From DATGLE01 sp035294325 (GTDB taxonomy: Bacteria > Chloroflexota > Ktedonobacteria > Ktedonobacterales > Ktedonobacteraceae), in the NCBI GenBank assembly GCA_035294325.1, contig DATGLE010000190.1, positions 1-47,495 of the forward strand: 47,495 nucleotides of DNA, in the 5' to 3' direction. Position numbers and translations under genes: made by a program. Numbering within the stretch: the stretch's first letter is position 1; every line of letters starts with the position of its first letter. Shown one piece after another: positions 29,745 to 37,728 of this stretch. Below the pieces are notes generated by a model. It did no database searches and was not told where the DNA came from. It was given only the letters and a program-made list of their open reading frames with translations.

Positions 29745-31913
29745 ATGGATATCCTTGTCGGCACAACTCTTGGAGGATATACCCTGGTACGCCCGATAGG
29801 CAGCGGCGGCATGGGCACAGTTTACCTCGCGGAAGACCGGGCTATTGGTCAGCAGGTAGCCATCAAAGTCGTGCGCACCGACGAAGGAGATTATCTTGAT
29901 ACGCCGGGCCAGGAGCAGGCCGCCGAACGTTTCAGGCAGGAGGCGCGTGCCGTAGCCGGTCTCGACCACCTGCATATCCTGCCGCTCTATCGCTATGGCG
30001 AGGAGGAGGTGAGCGGAGGTCGCCGCGCCTATATGGTCATGCAGTATCGCCCGGAGGGTTCGCTGGGGGACTGGCTGCGCCGGCGCGCAGGACTGGCCTC
30101 CGGCGAATCGGCTGCGACACCACTCAACCATCCGGCGGGGCTGCCCGCCACCTGGCCCTTGAGTCTGGCCGAGGCCGACGAGTATCTGCGCCAGGCAGCC
30201 TCCGCGCTCCAGTATGCGCATGATCGAGGCATCGTGCATCGTGATGTGAAGCCGGCCAATTTCCTGCTGCGCTTCGATGCGCATGCAACTGGCAATCTGG
30301 CGGGCGGCGTCTTCCTGCTGCTCTCCGATTTCGGGCTTGCCAAATTCTTCTCCGCGCTCTCCGCCGGCAGTCGTGTCTTTGGCACGCCGGTCTATATGGC
30401 GCCGGAGCAATTCGAGGGGGCAGCGGGGCCGGAGAGCGATCAGTATGCCCTCGCCGTGATGATCTACTATTTTCTCGCGGGGCGCCCGCCATTTGAGGGT
30501 GATCCTATCCATCTCATGCACCAGCATATCAACGTCGAGGCGCCGCCCGTGCGAACCTTTGCACCGACGGTCCCGGCCAGCGTGGAAAGCGTGCTGGCCC
30601 GCGCGCTTGCTAAAAGATCGGGCGAACGCTATCCCTCTATCGCGGCCTTTGCCGAGGCTTTCAGCCGCGCTGTGTATGAGGCGTCGCGCGGTCTCTCGCC
30701 GCAGTTCTCTCTGCCCGCCTTCAGCCCTGGCAGCCAGGGGCTATCGCCGATGCAAACTCGCGTCCTCCACAACAGCATCGATCAACCCGCCACCCATAAC
30801 GCGCCGGCGGCCTTCGCAACTCCTGGGGAGCAGTTCTTATCTTCCACGATGGTCCAGGCGATGTCCACGCGGACCTATCCTGCCTCTTCTGTACCGGATA
30901 CTCCCATCATGGATACGCCACCAGCCGTCCCGGTGCAGTCTGCACAGCAACCGCGTGTGGGGCGGCGCAGCGCGCTCGGCTGGATCATCGGCGGCATAGC
31001 AATGATCGGCGCTGGTGGCGCTGCCGGAGCGTATTTCTACCTGCATCGAACGCCCTCGCTGGCAAAATACGTCCTGCGTGGGCATACGGCGGCGGTTACG
31101 GCTATCTCCTGGTCGCCAGACGACATGCAACTGGCCTCTGCCTCCAACGATCAGACCGTGCGCCTGTGGTCCGCTCGTAGCCAGGCGACTACTCTGGTTT
31201 ACAGGTATCCGGCTCCAGTGCTGGCTGTCGCCTGGAACTTCGATGGAACATTGCTGGCCTCCGGCGGACGAGATGATGTGGTGCAGGTATGGAATCCCGG
31301 GGGCCTGATGCGCTATCGATCCCCCGACCTGCATGCTCCCGTAAGCGCTGTGCTGTGGGATGCCGATAGCAGTCAACTCCTCGTCGCCACATTGGGGGCG
31401 GGACTGCACCAGTTCGCTGTAGGCAGGAACGCGGCTGTTCCCTGGAAAAGTAAAGGTGTTGTTCGTGCGCTCGCGCTCTCTCCCGATGCACGCTATCTCG
31501 CTATGGGATCACAAAATGGGGGGATTACTGTTCTTGAGATGCAAACGGGGCGTCGCGTCTTCTATCGTCGCGGCCATGCTGCGGCGGTGCTGGCGCTGGC
31601 ATGGTCGCTTGATGGCGCCAGGCTGGCATCGGGCGGGGCCGACAGGCGTGCCGTGGTGCTCGATACCAGGACCGGCGAAGTTCTACAGAGTTTGTCGCAT
31701 AATGGTGCCGTAAATGGCATCGCCTGGGATCCCTCCAGGGGCTACCGGCTCGCTACCGCCTGCTCCGATGGTCTGCTGCGTGTCTGGAACACGACGAGCG
31801 GCGCGCATACGGCATATGCAGGCCATACCGCCGCGGTCACGGCGCTCGCGTGGCGCCCCGGCGCGCTGACCACCGGCTCCGCCGATACCACGATTATTAT
31901 CTGGAAGGTATAG
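29745..31913 (+). CDS. Ser/Thr protein kinase with transmembrane helix and WD40 beta-propeller
   Basis: A 722-residue protein. Residues 10-310 form a Hanks-type kinase: glycine loop GSGGMGTVYLAE (19-30), VAIKVV with Lys41, catalytic HRDVKPANF (165-173), DFGLAK (195-200) and activation-segment end GTPVYMAPEQ (213-222). All catalytic residues are present. Residues 311-410 are a Ser/Pro/Thr-rich linker. One membrane helix lies at about 411-433 (LGWIIGGIAMIGAGGAAGAY). From 443 on are six or seven WD40 repeats (LRGHTAAVTAISWSPDDMQL, ending TVRLW; last ADTTIIIWKV), placed outside the cell by this topology. Such fusions are common in Chloroflexi and cyanobacteria and are taken to sense an external ligand through the propeller. 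No target is recognisable nearby. Confidence 0.93.
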   Translation: MDILVGTTLGGYTLVRPIGSGGMGTVYLAEDRAIGQQVAIKVVRTDEGDYLDTPGQEQAAERFRQEARAVAGLDHLHILPLYRYGEEEVSGGRRAYMVMQYRPEGSLGDWLRRRAGLASGESAATPLNHPAGLPATWPLSLAEADEYLRQAASALQYAHDRGIVHRDVKPANFLLRFDAHATGNLAGGVFLLLSDFGLAKFFSALSAGSRVFGTPVYMAPEQFEGAAGPESDQYALAVMIYYFLAGRPPFEGDPIHLMHQHINVEAPPVRTFAPTVPASVESVLARALAKRSGERYPSIAAFAEAFSRAVYEASRGLSPQFSLPAFSPGSQGLSPMQTRVLHNSIDQPATHNAPAAFATPGEQFLSSTMVQAMSTRTYPASSVPDTPIMDTPPAVPVQSAQQPRVGRRSALGWIIGGIAMIGAGGAAGAYFYLHRTPSLAKYVLRGHTAAVTAISWSPDDMQLASASNDQTVRLWSARSQATTLVYRYPAPVLAVAWNFDGTLLASGGRDDVVQVWNPGGLMRYRSPDLHAPVSAVLWDADSSQLLVATLGAGLHQFAVGRNAAVPWKSKGVVRALALSPDARYLAMGSQNGGITVLEMQTGRRVFYRRGHAAAVLALAWSLDGARLASGGADRRAVVLDTRTGEVLQSLSHNGAVNGIAWDPSRGYRLATACSDGLLRVWNTTSGAHTAYAGHTAAVTALAWRPGALTTGSADTTIIIWKV

Positions 31914-32040
31914 CACTCTCGTCCGGCCCGGAAGCATAGAGCATTAGTACTTCTTGATTAGTACTTCTTTACCCGCTCTATTGAGGCATTCGCTTCTCCC
32001 AATTATACTAGCCTCTGTTAAAGCTGTAGCGTCATCCTTT

Positions 32041-32213
32041 CGAAGCGCGACTGTTTTCCGGCGCTATCATGCGCTCGCGCCTGCGGCGCTCGCCCTGGAG
32101 TGTGGATGTGGGAAAATGCGCGCAGCGCATTTTCCCACATCCACACTCCAACTCTGGTTCGGCGAAGCCGCACGATCATCCGCTGAGAGCAAAGGCGCTG
32201 AGAATCAGACGCT
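32041..32213. repeat. Family B palindromic element (copy B4)
   Basis: Left flank ATGCGCTCGCGCCTGCGGCG followed by CTCGCCC; centre a perfect 26-bp inverted repeat (32096-32121 and 32125-32150, loop GCA) with GGGAAAATGCGC; right flank GGCGAAGCCGC and GCGCTGAGAATCAGACGCT. The right end is the reverse complement of the left end of B2 (GCGTCTGATT), so the family has terminal inverted repeats. It fills most of the gap of 401 bp between the kinase and CoxG-like genes; I see no gene there. Confidence 0.78.
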
Positions 32214-32314
32214 CTTTGAAGGTAAGGTCGCTTTTACTCATATCAAAGACAGTGTTTATTGCGCACGCCAAATGATATGAGTGCAAAATAGTATTAGAAA
32301 GAGTATATGCATCG

Positions 32315-32773
32315 ATGGATGTTACAGGCAGCCAGAAAGTTAAAGCTCCACGCTCGCAGGTGTTCCAGGCACTCTTGAATCCAGAAGTTCTCAAAAACTC
32401 TATCCCAGGTTGCGAGTCCGCCGAGTTCGTAGATTTTCCGAGCGGACGACAGCTCAAATTGACGGTCTCGCCGAACATTCCCGGTTTGAAAGGGCCATAT
32501 ATGGTATTTTTGCAGACGGCCGAGGTCGTTCCTCCATCGCACGTCGTATTGCTCGCTGAGCCGAGCAGCGCGATTGGCTCCATCAAGGCCAGGTGCGCGG
32601 TTGATCTGAGCGACGATGCCGACGGGACCAATCTGGCCTACAGCGCGCATGCGCAGTTGGAGGGCAAGATCGCCGCTACACCGGAAGTAGTCCTCAAGGG
32701 CACGCTCAAGATTGCCCTCGATCAGTTCTTTAAGAACTTCGAGAAGCAGGTCAGCGCCGGTGTTCCTGGCTAA
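32315..32773 (+). CDS. CoxG/SRPBCC family protein
   Basis: A 152-residue protein of the START/SRPBCC fold, the CO-dehydrogenase subunit G (CoxG) type. MDVTGSQKVKAPRSQVFQAL, with LLNPEVLKNSIPGCESAEFV, is the family signature (VW..L.DPE.L...IPGC), followed by GLKGPYMVFLQTAEVVPPSH and the strand VDLSDDADGTNLAYSAHAQL. CoxG proteins help attach carbon monoxide dehydrogenase to the membrane, but most free-standing members have unknown roles, and no molybdenum hydroxylase genes occur in the window. Monocistronic and convergent with the TIR gene. Confidence 0.85.
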   Translation: MDVTGSQKVKAPRSQVFQALLNPEVLKNSIPGCESAEFVDFPSGRQLKLTVSPNIPGLKGPYMVFLQTAEVVPPSHVVLLAEPSSAIGSIKARCAVDLSDDADGTNLAYSAHAQLEGKIAATPEVVLKGTLKIALDQFFKNFEKQVSAGVPG

Positions 32774-32828
32774 TGCAGCAGGGTGGTAGGGGCTGGATTT
32801 ATGGAATTTAACCAGCAAAATCAATAAT

Positions 32829-32897
32829 CTCTCCCCGGGCGTAGCGGCGCGATTGATCACGCTTTGTCCAGCCTGTCGCAGGGCTACGCCTGGAGAG
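32829..32897. repeat. Imperfect inverted repeat between CoxG-like and TIR genes
   Basis: CTCTCCCCGGGCGTAGC at 32829 pairs, with small gaps, with GGCTACGCCTGGAGAG ending at 32897; the loop is about 36 nt. ACTTTTCTGTTTTT follows on the plus strand, so it may terminate the CoxG-like gene. Confidence 0.35.
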
Positions 32898-32948
32898 ACT
32901 TTTCTGTTTTTAGTCGTTACATATCATTATCCAGCCGCTGCCCGAGAA

Positions 32949-33770
32949 TCAACGATAGCCCCGGCAATCTACGTGCACCGTCGTTTTCGCCCCACACTGC
33001 GGGCATGCCAGAACCAGTTCGTCCAGCATGATCCCCGCGCTTTGCAGAACGGTGCGCGCTATCTTCGCTTCCGGGTGGCAGATAATGCGTTTGTCGAAAT
33101 AGTTGATGTGTCCGTTGTGGCAGCGCATGGCGATGCTATGGCGCGATGCACTGCTCGCTCCCGCCTGCTCTTTTCCCTTTTCTACATCGATGGCATGCTG
33201 CGCCCTTGTGCGCACATCCGGCATCAGATCGTTACGCGCGAGATATTCCAGCAGCGCCAGGATGCTTTCTCGATACGAAGGAAACTCATCGTGCTGGAGC
33301 ATGACAGCAGCATGATCGATGGCCTCTTTGCGCTGGTGGATGAGTCCGCTGGAAGCCTGCTCTGAGAGGGCAATCAGTGCATCAGAGCGATCCGGCGCCG
33401 GAAGGTGAGCGGCCAGCTGCTCAACCACGTGAGTGCAGGAGGGCTGACCAGCAACAGGTGAGACGCCGGCGAGTGTAGCAGGCAGAGCCGTGGCATCGAT
33501 CATGACGGGAAGCAGCGGCTTTTGCAAGCTCTGCGCGAAGAGCGTATAGCGTTCCATCCATGCTGACCGCGCGGCATGGCTGCTCCACACGAGCACCACG
33601 GCGGCGCTGCCCAGGATAACATTTTCCACAGTGCGCGGGTAGAGAAATTCATTGAGGCTCAGCGAGGGCGGTTCACGCCAGGCGTGGTAGCCCCGGGCTT
33701 CCAGGTCGCGGCGAATACGTTCTGCGCATGCTTCATCTTCTTTCGCGTGAGAAACGAAAATAGAGACCAT
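32949..33770 (-). CDS. TIR domain protein with C-terminal zinc-ribbon-like motif
   Basis: A 273-residue protein. The start is the ATG at 33770 (MVSIFVSHAKEDEACAERIR), with GGGGAGGG about 8 nt upstream; a longer frame adds 27 residues before the natural TIR start. Residues 1-130 are the TIR fold: SIFVSHAKEDE (box 1), EARGYHAWREPPSLSLNEFL, SAAVVLVWSSHAARSAWMER; the Glu in AWMERYTLF is a candidate NADase residue. Residues 140-215 are helical. The C-terminus has RCHNGH, IICHPE and LACPQCGAKTTVHVDCRGYR, enough Cys/His for a zinc site. Bacterial TIR proteins either hydrolyse NAD+ in defence or act as adaptors; no partner (SIR2, Argonaute, cyclase) is adjacent, so a defence role is only a possibility. 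Confidence 0.82.
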   Translation of the reverse strand: MVSIFVSHAKEDEACAERIRRDLEARGYHAWREPPSLSLNEFLYPRTVENVILGSAAVVLVWSSHAARSAWMERYTLFAQSLQKPLLPVMIDATALPATLAGVSPVAGQPSCTHVVEQLAAHLPAPDRSDALIALSEQASSGLIHQRKEAIDHAAVMLQHDEFPSYRESILALLEYLARNDLMPDVRTRAQHAIDVEKGKEQAGASSASRHSIAMRCHNGHINYFDKRIICHPEAKIARTVLQSAGIMLDELVLACPQCGAKTTVHVDCRGYR

Positions 33771-34080
33771 GGGCGAGATCCCTCCCCTGATAATAGAAGA
33801 GTCCTGGCGTCCCTGTCCTGGTAATAACATACCCTTGCCCGCGTTCGCCACATCAATGACACGCAGTCACAGACCCTTCGCCACCAGAGAGCATAATTCC
33901 AGAATGTGGTCATCTACATTTAGCACTCATTGAGTATAGCATAAGGATAAGTTATGGTCAATAGGAGAAATATCTGGAAAATAAGTGAGTCTCAATTTTT
34001 AATACCTCTTTAATAGAGACAGGCTCGATGAGATGTATGAGCTTACTGTACACATTTCAGTAAAAGTGGGTCTGCCCTGC

Positions 34081-34130
34081 CGGTGCAGCCGTGCGCAGGT
34101 CCGGCGAGTGAGGGCGCTGAGGATCAGATA
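34081..34130. repeat. Family B right-end remnant
   Basis: GCGCTGAGGATCAGATAC matches the right end of copy B4 (GCGCTGAGAATCAGACGC), preceded by GCGAGTGAG. No palindrome is left. It lies in the 443-bp gap between the TIR and LarA-like genes, which otherwise is AT-rich with no ORF or clear promoter. Confidence 0.4.
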
Positions 34131-34213
34131 CTTTCTCAAACGTTGCGCGAATCGTGCTTGCGAGATACACTTGAATTGTAGCAGGCAGAACAGCGAGAAG
34201 GGAGCAAGCTAGC

Positions 34214-35566
34214 ATGCAAATTACATTTGAGGTTCCAGAGGCTATCTTACATCAGTTACTCGACCCGGTAGCTATACCGCAACTGGCGCGGGTGCGCAAT
34301 CTCACGCCTGTACCGCCGCCGATTGAGGATATTCACGCGGTTGTGCGAGAAGAGATGCAGCGTGCTCGCTGCGATACTCTGTTTAAGAAAGGACAGCGTA
34401 TCGCTATTGGCGTGGGGAGCCGTGGGCTTGGACGCTTGCCCGAGATCGTGGCCGCACTCGTCGCGGAACTGCGCGCGCTGGGCACCGAGCCGTTCATTTT
34501 TCCGGCGATGGGCAGCCATGGCGGCGCAACTGCCGAGGGACAGCGCGAGGTATTGACGCATCTGGGCGTGACGCCCGAACGTGTAGGCGCGCCTATCATA
34601 TCGCAGATGGAGACGGTTGAGATCGGGCGCGCCCCCGATGGTACCCAGGTGCGCCTGGATCGCCTGGCGCACGAGGCCGATGGCATCGTCTTTGTCGGAC
34701 GCGTGAAGCCGCATACGGCCTTTCGAGGACGTTACGAGAGCGGCCTTGCCAAGATGATCGCTATCGGCCTGGGCAAACAGGCGGGCGCGGCGGCCTGTCA
34801 TGCGCGCGGCTTCGCTGAGATGGCGCGGATGGTGCCGATGCTGGCCGAGGTTGCGCTGGCACGCGCTCCCATTCGCTTCGGCCTCGCTGTCATAGAGAAC
34901 GCCAACGACCAGCCCTACAAGATCCTCGTTGTGCCCAATAACGAGATCATGCAGCGCGAACCTGCCCTGCTCGAAGAGGCGAAGCAGGCTATGCCGCGCA
35001 TCCCCTTTGAGCAGTTGGATGTGCTGGTCATCGACGAGATCGGCAAAAATATCAGCGGAGATGGCGCCGATCCCAATATCACCGGTCGCTATCCCACGCC
35101 TTACGCCAGCGGCGGGCCGGAGGTCAGCAAGCAGGTTGTGCTCGATCTCTGTGACGCGTCGGGCGGCAATGCCAATGGTGTCGGCACGGCCGATTTCACG
35201 ACGGTACGCCTGGCGCGCAAGATGGACCTGGGCCGCACCTATCCCAACGCGCTCACCTCGACGGTGCCGGGTCCGGTGAAGCTGCCGATGGTGCTGCCAT
35301 CCGATCAACTCGCCATCGCGGCGGCGCTGCTCACCTGTAATGCCGTGGGGCGGGAGCCGCGCCTGGTGCGTATCAAAAATACGCTGCGCCTCGACGAGTT
35401 CTGGGTTTCGGCGGGCCTGCTGGATGAGGTCGCACTTAATCCCATGCTGCAAGTTGTCGCCGGACCCGGGCCAGTCGCCTTCGACCATGAGGGCAACCTT
35501 GCGGATCTCACGCTTGAGACCGTGGGTGCGCCGCTTGCGCCTGGCAGTCATAAAGATGCGTGGTGA
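34214..35566 (+). CDS. LarA-like (DUF2088) putative racemase/epimerase
   Basis: A 450-residue protein preceded by a GAAGGGAG site. It resembles the lactate racemase LarA superfamily: an N-terminal domain with IAIGVGSRGLGRLPEIVAAL and AMGSHGGATAEGQREVLTHL, and a central VGRVKPHTAFRGRYESGLAK segment (His before Thr), matching the KPH/GxxK part of the family. LarA binds a nickel-pincer cofactor through such Lys/His residues; no larB/larC/larE genes are present, so cofactor use is unproved. The C-terminal half (DEIGKNISGDGADPNITGRY; NPMLQVVAGPGPVAFDHEGN) is typical of the DUF2088 subgroup. Substrate unknown. It is followed after 3 bp by a crotonase-family gene, so the pair is an operon. Confidence 0.75.
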   Translation: MQITFEVPEAILHQLLDPVAIPQLARVRNLTPVPPPIEDIHAVVREEMQRARCDTLFKKGQRIAIGVGSRGLGRLPEIVAALVAELRALGTEPFIFPAMGSHGGATAEGQREVLTHLGVTPERVGAPIISQMETVEIGRAPDGTQVRLDRLAHEADGIVFVGRVKPHTAFRGRYESGLAKMIAIGLGKQAGAAACHARGFAEMARMVPMLAEVALARAPIRFGLAVIENANDQPYKILVVPNNEIMQREPALLEEAKQAMPRIPFEQLDVLVIDEIGKNISGDGADPNITGRYPTPYASGGPEVSKQVVLDLCDASGGNANGVGTADFTTVRLARKMDLGRTYPNALTSTVPGPVKLPMVLPSDQLAIAAALLTCNAVGREPRLVRIKNTLRLDEFWVSAGLLDEVALNPMLQVVAGPGPVAFDHEGNLADLTLETVGAPLAPGSHKDAW

Positions 35567-35569
35567 GAT

Positions 35570-36166
35570 ATGCCAGATATTCACGTCCGCCAGCGCCAGA
35601 ACATCCTCTGGCTGATTATTGATAGGCCGCCCCTCAACACGCTCACCGCAGCCGCGCTCAACCAGTTGACGACCGCTATGCGCAAGGCCGTGCAACAGCC
35701 GCCGCGCCTCGTCGTCATTACCGGTATGGGCGAGCGCGCCTTTTGCGCCGGTATCGACCTTCCCGACGACTCTGAGGACCAGAGGGCCGCGCTCGTGCGT
35801 GCCGCTGATATGACCTGCCAGGCTATAGAAGAGCTCCGCGCTCACAGGATTCCCACCGTCGCGATTGTCAAAGGTTGTGCATTTGGCGCCGGCTGTGAAC
35901 TGGTGGCGCTCTGCGATACCGTTATCGCGCGCGAGGATGCCGAGTTCCGCCTGCCGCCGGTGAACGGCAGAGTTTTCTCCAAAGCCGTCTCTACTTATCT
36001 GCCGGCTCTGATCGGCCAGGAAGCCACCACGCGCCTGATGCAGAGTGGCGCTACCCTCAGCGCGCGAGAAGCGATGCACCTGGGACTGGCACACCAGGTG
36101 CTGCCGGCGTCCCGTTTCCTCCTCGATACCGAAGAACTCCTTGTAATGCTGGCGACGCCTGCATAG
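35570..36166 (+). CDS. Short enoyl-CoA hydratase/isomerase family protein
   Basis: A 198-residue protein; crotonases usually have 250-270 residues, so the C-terminal helical trimerisation part is shortened. LIIDRPPLNTLTAAALNQLT and VITGMGERAFCAGIDLPDD carry the first oxyanion-hole loop (FCAGIDL). KGCAFGAGCELVALCDTVIA contains the second oxyanion hole (GAGCEL). The catalytic Glu positions of hydratases are not clear (DAEFRLPPVNGRVFSKAVS), so a different acyl-CoA reaction such as isomerase or hydrolase is possible. Translationally coupled to the LarA-like gene by a 3-bp gap. Together they suggest a small hydroxy-acid or acyl-CoA pathway. Confidence 0.82.
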   Translation: MPDIHVRQRQNILWLIIDRPPLNTLTAAALNQLTTAMRKAVQQPPRLVVITGMGERAFCAGIDLPDDSEDQRAALVRAADMTCQAIEELRAHRIPTVAIVKGCAFGAGCELVALCDTVIAREDAEFRLPPVNGRVFSKAVSTYLPALIGQEATTRLMQSGATLSAREAMHLGLAHQVLPASRFLLDTEELLVMLATPA

Positions 36167-36212
36167 TGGGAGCGCTGGCATCGCCACGCTCCCTGGCCCG
36201 TTTTGCATGCTA

Positions 36213-36240
36213 TTGGCATTTAGTGTCGGTGTAGTATGAT
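36213..36240 (+). promoter_or_regulatory. Promoter of the lipoprotein gene
   Basis: TTGGCA (36213-36218), 16 bp, then TATGAT (36235-36240), about 145 nt before the ATG at 36387. The remainder of the gap holds no ORF. Confidence 0.45.
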
Positions 36241-36386
36241 TGGGGCAGGGAACTTTTTCTCGCTTTGCCACGTCTTGATAATGGACGAATTCGATCCACC
36301 GTGCTTATTCATGAATATGAAAGGAAGTCCTGAGAGACATGGCGCCCGCAGGCGTGGCGCTGGCGCTGTGAAAGGAGAATTATAGA

Positions 36387-36893
36387 ATGCGTACAGTGAT
36401 GCGGCGGCAATCGCTCCTGGCTGCTGGCCTGGTCGGTATCCTATTGATGCTTGTGCTCGCGGCCTGTGGCGGCTCTACCGGCGGGACGGGCGGTTCTGGC
36501 GCGCCCCCGAAGCCGGCGCCAACCGTTGTGCCAGGCTATGGCACCTCCAACGGCTGCCCCAGCGATATGGTCGTGAACAATCAACCTCAGGCAGGCGTGA
36601 TACTGAAGCCTTCCAGTTCCCATACAGCAATTACAGTACACCCCGGCGAGACGATTACGATACTGATGCCCTTTGGCAATAAATGGACGGGGCCGACCAG
36701 TTCGCAAGGGGTGTTGGAACTTCAATCCCCCTATGGCTATGCCTCGAAGGCTAATAATGCCTGCGTATGGAACTTTGTTGCTCGTGATACTGGCACGGTC
36801 CATCTCCAGTTTCAGGGCCAGGCGCTCTGCAAGAAAGGGACGATGTGCCCGATGTATGTGATGCTGGTCCCATTCACCATCAACGTGAAGTAA
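36387..36893 (+). CDS. Secreted lipoprotein, beta-rich, function unknown
   Basis: A 168-residue protein. The signal peptide is LLAAGLVGILLMLVLAACGG, with a clear lipobox (LAAC) giving an N-terminal lipidated cysteine at about residue 28. A Gly/Ser/Thr linker (GGSTGGTGGSGAPPKP) follows. The mature domain (about residues 50-168) is beta-rich: AITVHPGETITILMPFGNKW, CVWNFVARDTGTVHLQFQGQ, MYVMLVPFTINVK. It has four cysteines that could pair. The pattern faintly recalls chagasin-like protease inhibitors (N...TG, then F.A...G...L.F). I cannot assign a function. It has its own promoter and a long palindrome after its stop. Confidence 0.75.
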   Translation: MRTVMRRQSLLAAGLVGILLMLVLAACGGSTGGTGGSGAPPKPAPTVVPGYGTSNGCPSDMVVNNQPQAGVILKPSSSHTAITVHPGETITILMPFGNKWTGPTSSQGVLELQSPYGYASKANNACVWNFVARDTGTVHLQFQGQALCKKGTMCPMYVMLVPFTINVK

Positions 36894-36914
36894 GCAGAGA
36901 CTCTTGTTTTTAAC

Positions 36915-36979
36915 GGAAAACCAATGATAATGTGAGTGAGGCGGCAGCGCCGCCTCACTCACATTATCATTGGTTTTCC
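36915..36979. terminator. Perfect 31-bp palindrome after the lipoprotein gene
   Basis: Arms 36915-36945 and 36949-36979 pair exactly around AGC; the stem reads GGAAAACCAATGATAATGTG and ends GAGTGAGGCGGC. The outer part is A/T-rich, so the arms provide CGGAAAACC and GGTTTTCC edges. It lies 22 bp after the stop codon and directly before the PadR promoter (36983) and probably insulates the two. Confidence 0.65.
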
Positions 36980-36982
36980 CCC

Positions 36983-37042
36983 TTGACAGCCGCGCAATTC
37001 CGGTGTACTATTACGTCAACGGATATATCTATTGCGGATATA
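36983..37042 (+). promoter_or_regulatory. Promoter and candidate operator of the PadR-type gene
   Basis: Consensus TTGACA (36983-36988), 17 bp, TACTAT (37006-37011). Just downstream CGGATATA occurs twice (37020-37027 and 37035-37042), 15 bp apart, covering the expected transcription start. PadR proteins commonly repress their own gene; that these repeats are the operator is inference. Confidence 0.55.
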
Positions 37043-37070
37043 GAAAGATGCGACTGAAGGAAGGATGCTG

Positions 37071-37442
37071 ATGAAAAATCCCGCGCGGGATCCGCAAAGC
37101 CTGCTTCCGCTGACGCCGGCTGTATTCCATATCCTGCTGGTCCTCGTTGATGGCGAGCGCCACGGTTACGGCATTATGCAGGAAGTTGCCGCGCGCACCG
37201 AGAATAGAGTGCGCATGGGGCCGGGCACGCTCTATGGCTCGATTAAGCGTATGCTGGCCGAGGGTCTGATCGAGGAGGCTGGCGAGCGTCCCGATCCTGC
37301 TCTGGATGACGAACGCCGCCGCTACTACCGGCTCACTGATTTCGGGCAGCGCGTAGCCAGGGCAGAGGCCGAGCGTCTCGCGCACCTGGTCAGCATTGCG
37401 CAGCGCAAACGCCTGCTGCCCGGCGCGACAGGAGGAGCGTAA
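37071..37442 (+). CDS. PadR family transcriptional regulator
   Basis: A 123-residue protein. The start is the ATG at 37071 (MKNPARDPQSLLPLTPAVFH), because AAGGAAGG lies 6 nt upstream; the ATG at 37065 touches that site. The winged helix matches PadR: LLVLVDGERHGYGIMQEVAA, RVRMGPGTLYGSIKRMLAEG (recognition helix, with the diagnostic GTLYG), then RRYYRLTDFGQRVARAEAER (wing and dimer helix). It belongs to the short PadR-s2-like class. Such regulators often precede a permease gene of the FtsX type; here it is followed by a gene remnant instead and then the Na+/H+ antiporter. Confidence 0.92.
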   Translation: MKNPARDPQSLLPLTPAVFHILLVLVDGERHGYGIMQEVAARTENRVRMGPGTLYGSIKRMLAEGLIEEAGERPDPALDDERRRYYRLTDFGQRVARAEAERLAHLVSIAQRKRLLPGATGGA

Positions 37443-37563
37443 TGAATGTACCTTCATCGAAGCGGGCGTAACGCGTCTCATCGAGCGAGCCAACGAGCAG
37501 GGCGGGACTGATAATATTACGGCTAATATTACGGCGCTGGTGGCGCGGGCAGCGCTCGCGTAA
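37441..37563 (+). pseudogene. Remnant of a PP2C-type protein phosphatase C-terminus
   Basis: The frame 37441-37563 reads TFIEAGVTRLIERANEQGGT, then DNITANITALVARAALA and stop. LIERANEQGGTDNIT is the conserved end of bacterial PP2C/Stp phosphatases (ANERGG.DNIT with the metal-binding Asp). It has no start codon, ribosome site or upstream domain, and overlaps the PadR stop codon. It looks like the last ~40 codons of a lost phosphatase gene. The remaining gap to 37729 has no other ORF. Confidence 0.5.
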
Positions 37564-37728
37564 CCGCTGTATCGTCAGGAAGGGGGAGCAGGCACCTGCG
37601 CCCTCTTCTTCCCTGCCCTTCCTCCATGCGCCATTTTTCTGTGTCATAATAGATATAGACTTCAGGCTGGCTTATAGCGGGCCGGTTATGTTTATGATTC
37701 TGTTACACTGCTGGAGAGGATTTTTTTC

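Noticed and set aside
32949..33770. A multi-gene TIR defence system such as Thoeris or a TIR-Argonaute pair
   Set aside because: The neighbours are a CoxG-like and a LarA-like gene; no SIR2, macro-domain or Argonaute gene is next to it.
34256..36271. A 671-residue minus-strand open frame
   Set aside because: It is antisense to the LarA-like and crotonase genes, which have clear motifs and ribosome sites. Long antisense frames are expected in GC-rich coding DNA.
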